Shown here one piece after another: positions 1 to 5,429 of a stretch of DNA of 8,117 bases (position 1 is its first letter; every line of letters begins with the position of its first letter). Location: positions 1-8,117 of the forward strand of contig CAIOSF010000009.1 of assembly GCA_903860855.1 (NCBI GenBank), read 5' to 3'. The translations under genes were made by a program, and so were the position numbers. This DNA comes from an uncultured Alphaproteobacteria bacterium (GTDB taxonomy: Bacteria > Pseudomonadota > Alphaproteobacteria > Rickettsiales > Midichloriaceae). Under the pieces are notes generated by a model. It worked only from the letters and a program-made list of their open reading frames with translations. It ran no database searches and had not been told where the DNA came from.

Positions 1-93
1 CATCGCAAAAATGCCTAGAGCTGGTGACATTAAAACCAAAATTGCTTCCCCAGCAAAGCTTAATAAACCATGAAAAGCTAAATAGTCAGACAT
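1..93 (-). CDS. Partial hydrophobic protein, N-terminus only (runs off left edge)
   Basis: Reading leftward from an ATG at 93-91, 31 codons are open to the window edge, beginning MSDYLAFHGL and continuing into a hydrophobic stretch (about residues 9-31) that looks like a first membrane helix. An in-frame TAA lies two codons before the ATG, so this ATG is the first possible start; no clear Shine-Dalgarno is seen. A TATAAT box lies about 52 bases upstream. I do not recognise the family. A short polar start followed at once by a helix resembles small export-apparatus proteins such as FliQ/SctS, but the spacing of the conserved positions does not fit well, so I make no assignment. A chance ORF cannot be excluded from 31 codons. 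Confidence 0.45.
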   Translation of the reverse strand, partial: MSDYLAFHGLLSFAGEAILVLMSPALGIFAM

Positions 94-105
94 TTGTTAG
101 TAGAC

Positions 106-128
106 TGAATCGTTAATTTGAATCGTTA
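106..128. repeat. Direct repeat of 10 bp, two copies
   Basis: TGAATCGTTA occurs exactly twice, at 106-115 and 119-128, a centre-to-centre spacing of 13 bp. The copies lie in the 5' leader of the left-edge gene, between its ATG and the TATAAT box, where a regulator could bind. The function is inferred from position only. Confidence 0.5.
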
Positions 129-140
129 GTGGATTGAATA

Positions 141-155
141 TTTGATTATATCAAA
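141..155. promoter_or_regulatory. Operator-like inverted repeat overlapping a leftward -10 box
   Basis: TTTGAT and ATCAAA form a perfect inverted repeat around the centre TAT. On the minus strand the same bases contain TATAAT (150-145), a perfect -10 hexamer, about 52 bases before the ATG of the left-edge gene. No good -35 hexamer is found at 16-18 bp. A symmetrical site on a -10 box is a typical place for a repressor, but this is inference. Confidence 0.35.
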
Positions 156-162
156 CAAGCAA

Positions 163-312
163 TTAAATAGGCATCACAGGACCTAATACCCTCTGCTGTG
201 GCTGCTTTTTTTCAAATCTGACCAGATTTACATGGATATTACCCCTGCTAGCCCGGCCAAATGGTACACCATGATGGGCTATCTGTCCATACGCTCTTAT
301 ATCAAATCTCAT
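163..312 (-). CDS. Possible small protein of 49 residues, unrecognised
   Basis: An ATG at 312-310 opens 49 codons ending in TAA at 165-163. The product begins MRFDIRAYGQ, is basic (many Arg, with Gln and His) and has no membrane helix. An in-frame stop lies ten codons upstream of the ATG. No ribosome binding site is visible. It lies 69 bases behind the left-edge partial gene on the same strand, so it could be a small upstream cistron, but the leftward TATAAT box in the gap suggests separate transcription. The opposite strand also has a 33-codon ORF here, so an open frame in this local base composition may be accidental. Confidence 0.25.
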   Translation of the reverse strand: MRFDIRAYGQIAHHGVPFGRASRGNIHVNLVRFEKKQPQQRVLGPVMPI

Positions 313-388
313 TTTCAGTTGCTTGACATATAGGCAGTATTACTATAGCTTGCCCACGATAAGTTTTGTTATTCAACTTCTATTCATT

Positions 389-416
389 TTGACCTTTGGT
401 TGTTACATGCTATACA
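389..416 (+). promoter_or_regulatory. Promoter for the symporter, extended -10 type
   Basis: TTGACC (389-394) is followed after 16 bp by TATACA (411-416), with TG one base upstream of the -10 (408-409), the extended -10 signature. Transcription would begin near 423, giving a leader of about 130 bases before the ATG at 552. A poorer candidate, TTGACA at 323-328 with TATAGC at 344-349 (15-bp spacer), lies upstream. Confidence 0.5.
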
Positions 417-539
417 GCAATGTCTTTAAAACCAACCCCTCATGCGCTTGCATGTCCATTTGCTGTCAGCAATAAGCTGGGAAACATATTTTTACATCTA
501 TATTTCTAATATCTTCATCCATTTAATATGCCAATCAAT

Positions 540-545
540 AAGAGG
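540..545 (+). promoter_or_regulatory. Ribosome binding site that fixes the symporter start
   Basis: AAGAGG lies 6 bases before the ATG at 552. The alternative in-frame ATG at 528 has only an AT-rich stretch without purine runs before it. The site therefore favours the 552 start, which removes eight residues from the longest reading. Confidence 0.6.
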
Positions 546-551
546 TTGATC

Positions 552-1850
552 ATGTGCACGCAACATAATATTGCTATAAACTCAAATAGCAAGGCCATCG
601 CCAGGCTTTTTAGTAAAACTGCGCTTATTTATTTAATAATGATAGTACTAGGAATTCTAAGTGGCATGTCAGGCATTACATTTCTACAAATACTAGGAAT
701 AACAATATCAGATATATTCATCAAGATTTTTAAATGCATTAGCCTACCGATCATAGCTTTATCAGTTATTGTGACTCTTGCCAGCTATAGCGCTGAAGAC
801 TCACACAAGCGAATATGGCAACAAACAATAAAATACACAATTTCAACTACTGTCGTAGCCGCGGGTCTGGCTTGCTTGCTATACCTTATCGTAGCTCCTG
901 CCAATGTAGATAGGAGCGCAATACCTCTACAACCAGAGCATATAGATGAAAGCAGTAGCGATAAGAAACATTATTTTCAACATCTAGTTAAGCTGATCCC
1001 TGCCAATATATTCGCGCCATTCCTAGAACATCAGGTGATGGGCGTCCTCCTGGTTGGCATCATTGTAGGACTAGCAATTCGTAATATACCAGAAAATGGC
1101 CCAAAAAAGACTTTGATCATGTTCTTTCAAGGGATTCATAGTGTTTTTATTGTAATCACAAAATGGGTCGTAGCGGTAATACCTATAGGTCTATATGGAT
1201 TCATAACTTCAACCGTGGTTCAGCTGAAAGCCGGCATAGACATCGGCAGCATAAGCAAATATTTGCTTGTCGTTATACTAGCAAATATCATTCAAGGATT
1301 TGTGATCCTGCCCCTTTGGCTCAAGTACAATAAAATATCCCCTTTTGCTACTATGAGAAAAATGATGCCCGCTCTGTCAGTGGCATTTTTTTCAAAATCG
1401 TCAGCCGGTACATTACCTGTGACTATGGAAGCAGCCGAAAAGAATGTTGGTATTTTGCCGAGAATCAGTCGCTTTGTTCTACCTCTCTGCACCACTATTA
1501 ACATGAACGGTTGCGCAGCGTTTATCTTCACTACTGTGATTTATCTCATGCAAAATCATGGCATTGAACTAAGCATATGGACCATGCTGACTTGGATCGT
1601 AATAGCAACTATAGCAGCTGTAGGCAATGCTGGGGTACCGATGGGCTGCTTTTTCCTCAGCGCTAGCTTGCTCGCAAGTATGGATATACCTATAACATTG
1701 CTAGGAATCATACTACCATTTTATACCATAATAGATATGGTGGAGACTGCTCTTAATGTATGGTCTGATACTTGCGTTACTACGATAGTAAATAAGAAGT
1801 ATTGCGAAGATATTAATACCAGTTTCCGAGTTAAATTAATGCAACTGTGA
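552..1850 (+). CDS. Dicarboxylate/amino acid:cation symporter (DAACS, glutamate-transporter fold)
   Basis: Inner-membrane secondary carrier that couples uptake of an organic or amino acid to Na+ or H+. From the ATG at 552 it has 432 residues, normal for the family, with hydrophobic helices throughout. Hallmarks seen, in order: the HP1 loop SSAGTLPVT (283-291), the helix 7 motif NMNG (317-320, usually NMDG), the HP2 loop GNAGVPMG (358-365), and helix 8 with D395, T399, N402 and D406 in the positions that bind substrate and cation in GltPh. Two key residues differ. Position 398 is Glu where acidic-substrate carriers have the Arg that holds the side-chain carboxylate (GltPh R397), and the NMDGT aspartate of a Na+ site is Asn. 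From family knowledge I infer that the substrate is probably not glutamate, aspartate or another dicarboxylate and that cation coupling may be altered. It stands alone between its own promoter and a convergent rmuC. The gene ends in TGA. Confidence 0.9.
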   Translation: MCTQHNIAINSNSKAIARLFSKTALIYLIMIVLGILSGMSGITFLQILGITISDIFIKIFKCISLPIIALSVIVTLASYSAEDSHKRIWQQTIKYTISTTVVAAGLACLLYLIVAPANVDRSAIPLQPEHIDESSSDKKHYFQHLVKLIPANIFAPFLEHQVMGVLLVGIIVGLAIRNIPENGPKKTLIMFFQGIHSVFIVITKWVVAVIPIGLYGFITSTVVQLKAGIDIGSISKYLLVVILANIIQGFVILPLWLKYNKISPFATMRKMMPALSVAFFSKSSAGTLPVTMEAAEKNVGILPRISRFVLPLCTTINMNGCAAFIFTTVIYLMQNHGIELSIWTMLTWIVIATIAAVGNAGVPMGCFFLSASLLASMDIPITLLGIILPFYTIIDMVETALNVWSDTCVTTIVNKKYCEDINTSFRVKLMQL

Positions 1851-2100
1851 ATCCAATGGGATGAACGGATACACCTTTTGGACCTACTTGGCGTTTCATC
1901 GCACAGCATTGCCGTGAGTGACGAGCCACATGGAATGGGCGCAAGTCAAATGTAATAGACAAGCCAAAGGCGAAGTCAAAGCAGCAGTAGTTAAAAGCGG
2001 GAACTGGTATAACAAGTTAAGTTACTAACTCACCTTACACAAGTGCTCAAAATAGGGAAAAAATGGTAGAATCTAAGTTGTCATCCTGAAGTTGTTTGAC

Positions 2101-2131
2101 TGCACCTAAGGCTTGTCCATTGCATCTAAGG
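2101..2131. repeat. Imperfect direct repeat, 11 bp, 20-bp period
   Basis: TGCACCTAAGG (2101-2111) and TGCATCTAAGG (2121-2131) differ at one base and start 20 bp apart, about two helical turns, so both would face the same side of the DNA. No gene starts close by, and the function is unknown. Confidence 0.35.
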
Positions 2132-2339
2132 ATATGAAAATGAGCAAAAATTTGATAGGTCAGGGCAAATACCGTAGAAGGAATGGTAAAGTATACTGCT
2201 GATGGAGCATTTATTCATAAATTTTAGAGGCACATCTATCGGTATGCCATGTCCGCGCGCATATATCGGCTAAAAGCTTCCTTATAAGCAGGTGAATTTG
2301 CATCAAAAATGGTACTTATATCGGTATTCCGAATTGGTT

Positions 2340-2364
2340 GTATTTACATTCGCAGTGTAAATAC
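2340..2364 (+). other. Strong intergenic hairpin
   Basis: GTATTTACA (2340-2348) and TGTAAATAC (2356-2364) are perfect complements around a 7-base centre. As plus-strand RNA a U.G and a U-A pair extend the stem inward to 11 bp with a CGC loop. On the minus strand the extension meets an A/C mismatch. No U-run follows on either strand, so a classical intrinsic terminator is not supported. It lies about 490 bases after the symporter stop. Confidence 0.45.
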
Positions 2365-2404
2365 CCATTCGTTTACCCGTAAGTTCTTGGATTAGGTTGA
2401 ATTT

Positions 2405-2429
2405 ACTGATCAGTACTTTTCTGATCAGT
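2405..2429 (-). terminator. Hairpin overlapping the rmuC stop, possible terminator or 3' stabiliser
   Basis: ACTGATCAG (2405-2413) and CTGATCAGT (2421-2429) form a perfect 9-bp stem around TACTTTT. CTGATCAGT is thus also present twice as a direct repeat, each copy nearly palindromic. The rmuC stop codon (TGA, 2427-2425) is inside the stem. On the rmuC strand the sequence after the stem is AAATTCAACC, with no U-run, so Rho-independent termination would be weak; a role as transcript end protector is equally possible. Confidence 0.4.
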
Positions 2430-3717
2430 TAGTTAACGCCCCCGGCAACTGAACGTTCTTATCATCCACCTGGTGGATTTGCTGAGATTTCTCAGCTTTA
2501 TGTAACCTATTCTGAATGAGGCGAGAGCGATTTTCAGCCTCAGATAAAGCTTGCCCAGCCTGCTCTATCTTGAGGCGGGTTTTGCTTAGCATATCTGCAA
2601 ATTTTGCAAACTCACCCCTAACCAATTCCAGTAACTTCCATACATCTCCTGACCTCTTCTCTATTGCCAAAGTGCGGAAGCCCATCTGCAAGCTATTAAC
2701 GATCGCGCTGAGGGTCGTTGGTCCAGTCACCACAACTTTATAATCTTTCTGAATTGTTTCTAGCAGACCTGGCATACGCAGTATCTCTGCATAGAGCCCC
2801 TCTATTGGTAAGAACATGATGGCAAAATCTGTACTATAAGGCGGATGAATATACTTGTCGCATATGGTTTTCGCGCATTTTTTGATGTTATTTTCAAGAA
2901 ATTTGCTTTGCTGTTCAATCTCCTCGAGGTTACAATTGTGTTGAGCATCGACCAAACGCTGATAATCAGACAAAGGAAACTTAGCATCTATAGGTAATAG
3001 AACCTGAGACAGCTCAGCATCTTTTCCTGGAAGTTTTATCGCATACTCAACTCTATCAGCAGAGCCCGGCCTGATCGCAGCATTCTTTATATACTGATCA
3101 GCTATCATTATCTGTTCGAGAATGGCACCCAGCTGCACTTCTCCCCAGATACCACGAGTTTTGACATTCGAGAGAACTCGTTTAAGATCTCCAACTCCAG
3201 ATGCAAGAGTTTGCATTTCACCCAGACCACGATAAACCATCTCTAGCCTTTCGCTCACAACTTGGAAAGATTCACCTAATCTTTTCTCCAATGTGCTTTG
3301 CAGCTTCTCATCGACAGTGAGACGAACTTGCTCAAGCTTCGCTTCATTATCCTCTCTAATTTTGGTAAGCTTTTCATCGATGATATTGCGTATATTCTCT
3401 AATTTATTTTCGTTAAGCTGGGCCATAGTCATTAATTGTTGGTAGATACGTTCTAAGCCGTTTTGCTGACCAAGGAGTATAGACTGAACATTTTGGGCCA
3501 TACCATGCTGTATTAGGCTAAGCTGCTGAGCCATATCATGCTTGCCATCTTGCGCTACTTCCATCGCAATTTTGCGCATTGTGATGCCCATCTCATTGAG
3601 CAAGAGTTGCCTAGACGTTTCAGTATTAAGCTCGCTGCGACGATTAGACCTTATACCGAATATTAGTATGATAACCTGCAAAGATATCACTAACGAAAGA
3701 AAAATAAGCTCTATCAA
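2425..3717 (-). CDS. rmuC: DNA recombination protein RmuC homolog
   Basis: RmuC proteins are membrane-anchored with a nuclease-like (PD-(D/E)XK-related) domain and limit rearrangement at inverted repeats in Escherichia coli; the exact biochemistry is poorly known. The 430 residues are typical: one membrane helix at about 2-21, a long coiled coil rich in Glu, Gln and Lys at about 45-165, then the RmuC domain at about 170-390. Signature stretches visible are SNVKTRGIWGEVQL (183-196), the LLPIDAKFPLSDYQRL segment (240-255), the HPPYSTDFAIMFLPIEGLYAE segment from 291, and VVVTGPTTLSAI (328-339). The start is TTG at 3717-3715: it is the only start codon in frame before the membrane helix, and an in-frame TAG lies six codons upstream. 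The next ATG (residue 43) would remove the anchor. No good Shine-Dalgarno is seen. The gene is read away from the repeat-protein locus and converges on the symporter. Confidence 0.93.
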   Translation of the reverse strand: MIELIFLSLVISLQVIILIFGIRSNRRSELNTETSRQLLLNEMGITMRKIAMEVAQDGKHDMAQQLSLIQHGMAQNVQSILLGQQNGLERIYQQLMTMAQLNENKLENIRNIIDEKLTKIREDNEAKLEQVRLTVDEKLQSTLEKRLGESFQVVSERLEMVYRGLGEMQTLASGVGDLKRVLSNVKTRGIWGEVQLGAILEQIMIADQYIKNAAIRPGSADRVEYAIKLPGKDAELSQVLLPIDAKFPLSDYQRLVDAQHNCNLEEIEQQSKFLENNIKKCAKTICDKYIHPPYSTDFAIMFLPIEGLYAEILRMPGLLETIQKDYKVVVTGPTTLSAIVNSLQMGFRTLAIEKRSGDVWKLLELVRGEFAKFADMLSKTRLKIEQAGQALSEAENRSRLIQNRLHKAEKSQQIHQVDDKNVQLPGALTN

Positions 3718-3747
3718 TGAATTACATAAAAACTATAATTGGACTAG

Positions 3748-3776
3748 ACTATAGCTGAATAGATGGGGTATATCCA
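3748..3776 (-). promoter_or_regulatory. Weak candidate promoter for rmuC
   Basis: On the minus strand TGGATA (3776-3771) and TATAGT (3753-3748) are separated by 17 bp, about 30 bases before the TTG start. The -35 matches consensus at 4 of 6 positions. A second TATAGT at 3737-3732 lies closer to the start but lacks a -35. This is the best leftward candidate in the divergent gap. Confidence 0.3.
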
Positions 3777-3793
3777 TAGCATAATCAGCTACA

Positions 3794-3821
3794 TTGACAA
3801 AAATTTGCTAATCTTTATACT
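3794..3821 (+). promoter_or_regulatory. Near-consensus sigma70-type promoter for the repeat-protein locus
   Basis: TTGACA (3794-3799, perfect) and TATACT (3816-3821, 5 of 6) are separated by 16 bp. Transcription would start near 3828, about 40 bases before the ATG at 3870. This is the best promoter in the window by sequence, and it drives a gene whose frame is broken. Confidence 0.65.
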
Positions 3822-3853
3822 CCGTCTCAGTGTTTGAAGTATCTAATTATTTT

Positions 3854-3858
3854 GGAGG
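3854..3858 (+). promoter_or_regulatory. Ribosome binding site of the repeat-protein locus
   Basis: GGAGG lies 11 bases before the ATG at 3870. The spacing is slightly long, but it is the only strong site here. The in-frame TTG at 3834 lies upstream of it and only a few bases after the predicted transcription start, so ATG 3870 is preferred. Confidence 0.55.
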
Positions 3859-3869
3859 ATAGTCTGCTA

Positions 3870-5327
3870 ATGAAGACGCAGCTTACCATAAAAAATACAT
3901 TTGAAAATATCGATAAATCTGGATTACCTAATATAGTCATACAAAAAGGCAATCTTGTCTGGGTAAAGCTACCAGAGGGAGATGATCTGGATTACATGAT
4001 CAACTCTTGCCATGACAACCTAGAAAACACAACCGACAAATCATAGCGGCTTTTACGGATTACTGAAGTCCCAGAAGGCAAAAAGATCCATAAGCAAAAA
4101 GACCTACCATGGAATGAACTTGAAAATAATGGATGCAGCATTGTAGGGTATGGCTATGCCTGGCGTTCAAAGGAACAAAATATATGCATTGATTATTTAA
4201 AGCTTATTAAAAAAGATGGTCTTGATGTTAAATCTGTGGAAATTTTGGCAGAATTTGGGAATAGAGCATGTAACGACGTTACTCTCAAAGAGCAATACGG
4301 AAACATAGATAGAGTAACCATTGGAGGAGGCGATAGAACACCCGATATCTACAAAAAATCATCGTTAGCAAATGTGATTGCAGAGTCAGCAATCCAGAGC
4401 CGCAATCCTCGCAATTCTGTGGGACAGTATATCATTGTTGAGAGCAAGACACTACAAGATGTACGAATAAAGATAATCCATATCATGGAGAAGGATATTG
4501 ACCTTATTCTTAAGCGGCTTGGTGACTCAGAAAAGGAAAGATTATATAAGCGCATGGCGAATGTGATCATCTCTACCTCTGAATCTTCAGATGGTTTAAT
4601 CAATGAGATCAATAAACTTGCCCTTAAGTCAGAACTACTTGATTATGATGCTATCTGCTGTCTGGTTTCGATGGACGCCTTGTGGGCATATCAAAAATGC
4701 CATTACAGTTGTTCTGATTTTAATGGCCTTGAAGCAAAAAGAATCAAGATATTAACGCGGCGCACTATATAAGCATATCAGGGAAACTACTTTACTATTT
4801 CCGATCTTGAAGCACTAGATAATGATCTAATCAAAGCACTCACCTCAGTGGATGCAATGGAAATGTATGAAGCAGGATACTGTTCATTCTATGATTTAAG
4901 AGAACTTGATATTAGTATGATCAACGTTCTGACTTCATAGTGCGCTCTTGAAGCATACAGAGATGAATTCTGCACTTTTTACGACTTGATAGACCTTGAT
5001 ATTGGCAAAATCAAAGCTATAACTTCATGGAATGTTCATAGAACGTTTAAAGATGGATTCTGTGATTTTAATGGTATTAAGGATCTCTGCACAGATGATA
5101 TCGTATTTCTCACTTCGAATGATGCCATGGCGGCATATCAGAAAGGGATGCCTTTCACTATTGCAAAAGAAAAACTCTTAGCAAAGAAGGCTGACATTAA
5201 GAGGACTGAGAAAAAAGAAAATGATGTAAATGGTATTGATGATAGGAACAAAAATGATAAGAAGCCATGGACAGAAATAATAAGTACACCTTCTCAATCG
5301 CATATCCCCCAAAACAGATTTAATTAG
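3870..5327 (+). pseudogene. Broken repeat-protein gene: one frame with three in-frame stops
   Basis: From ATG 3870 to the final TAG at 5325 there is a single reading frame of 485 codons, interrupted only by TAG at 4044-4046, TAA at 4770-4772 and TAG at 4938-4940. I translated the joins 4047-4235, 4773-4937 and 4941-4985 and they are continuous in the same frame, so no indel shifts the frame. The N-terminal 260 or so codons form a mixed-charge, soluble-looking region I do not recognise. Next comes a tandem array of about 30-residue repeats (4662 to about 5198), then a Lys/Asp/Asn-rich polar tail. No signal peptide or membrane helix is seen. Promoter and ribosome binding site look intact. I read it as a recently inactivated gene. 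Alternatives are readthrough, or use of internal starts (GTG 4236, TTG 4986), none of which has a visible ribosome binding site. TAG also ends nrdR in this window, which argues against a reassigned stop. Function unknown; repeat arrays like this usually bind proteins. Confidence 0.7.
4662..5198 (+). repeat. Six tandem ~30-residue (90-bp) protein repeats
   Basis: Units start at 4662, 4752, 4839, 4929, 5019 and 5109. Five are 30 codons (the last degenerates after its first half) and the second is 29. Conserved positions: 1-3 LTS (variants LVS, LTR, ITS), 5-6 DA, 9-10 AY, 13-17 G-x-C-x-F, 19-20 DL, 23-24 LD, 28-30 IKA. A weaker unit ending DYDAICC precedes the first. The DNA copies have diverged clearly, so this is an old protein repeat rather than a recent duplication. 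The pattern predicts two short helices per unit, a solenoid of the general ankyrin/HEAT kind, but it lacks the ankyrin TPLH core and I cannot name the family. Confidence 0.75.
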
Positions 5328-5345
5328 GGTTTGTTACCAATTAAA
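5319..5345. terminator. Possible bidirectional terminator hairpin
   Basis: TTTAATT (5319-5325) and AATTAAA (5339-5345) pair over 7 bp, with two G-C pairs continuing inside after a bulge. The final TAG of the repeat-protein locus lies in the stem. Several T-runs (as minus-strand RNA) lie between it and the lptC stop at 5430, which suits a shared end for two convergent transcripts. The stem is AT-rich, so termination strength is uncertain. Confidence 0.35.
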
Positions 5346-5429
5346 ATCACAAAAAACATGATAAAAATTAAATAAACTACACAAAAATTCGATATTAGTA
5401 TGGAACTGATTGATGGAATTCGCATATGT

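Larger units (their letters stand above)
94..551. other. Gene-poor divergent region between the left-edge gene and the symporter
   Basis: This stretch separates a leftward partial gene from the rightward symporter. It holds a tandem 10-bp direct repeat, an operator-like inverted repeat over a leftward TATAAT box, a doubtful 49-codon minus-strand ORF, small palindromes (214-229, AAATCTG/CAGATTT; 261-272, ATGGT/ACCAT) and an extended -10 promoter facing right. The symporter's leader carries two small hairpins, 441-454 (CATGC/GCATG, loop GCTT) and 460-472 (TTGCT/AGCAA, loop GTC). I find no tRNA, rRNA or recognisable transposon end in it. Confidence 0.5.
1851..2424. other. Gene-free region between convergent symporter and rmuC
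   Basis: These 574 bases separate two convergent genes. I see no ORF over 40 codons with family features, no tRNA and no recognisable transposon. Contents: a short ORF at 1918-2028 judged accidental, a small palindrome AGTTA/TAACT at 2020-2030, an 11-bp imperfect direct repeat at 2101-2131, and two strong hairpins at 2340-2364 and 2405-2429 near the rmuC end. No classical GC-stem plus T-run terminator for the symporter was found. The region may be decayed coding DNA, but nothing recognisable remains. Confidence 0.5.

Noticed and set aside
94..527. tRNA or other structured RNA gene
   Set aside because: No TPsiC-like arm, cloverleaf or other known RNA signature was found; only short isolated palindromes.
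528..551. Upstream ATG at 528 as symporter start
   Set aside because: No ribosome binding site precedes it, while ATG 552 has AAGAGG at the right distance and keeps all membrane helices.
1292..1909. Minus-strand ORFs inside and after the symporter gene
   Set aside because: They are antisense to a well-supported transporter and have no family features.
1918..2028. Transposase remnant (ORF with MEWAQVK, reminiscent of Tc1/IS630 C-termini)
   Set aside because: The match is a few residues, the expected NPIE motif is absent in any frame, and no inverted terminal repeats are seen.
3834..3869. TTG at 3834 as start of the repeat-protein gene
   Set aside because: It lies before the GGAGG site and almost at the predicted transcription start; ATG 3870 fits both signals.
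4044..4940. Stop codon reassignment (UAG/UAA read as amino acid)
   Set aside because: nrdR ends in TAG just after a normal NrdR C-terminus, and none of the intact genes has internal TAG or TAA codons. Readthrough limited to this gene is not excluded.
4662..5198. CRISPR array or DNA tandem repeat
   Set aside because: The 90-bp period has conserved amino acids but diverged DNA and no spacers; it is a protein repeat.
4236..5327. Separate genes starting at GTG 4236 and TTG 4986
   Set aside because: Both are in the same frame as the upstream segment, lack ribosome binding sites, and begin inside continuous protein sequence or inside a repeat unit. They are pieces of one interrupted gene.
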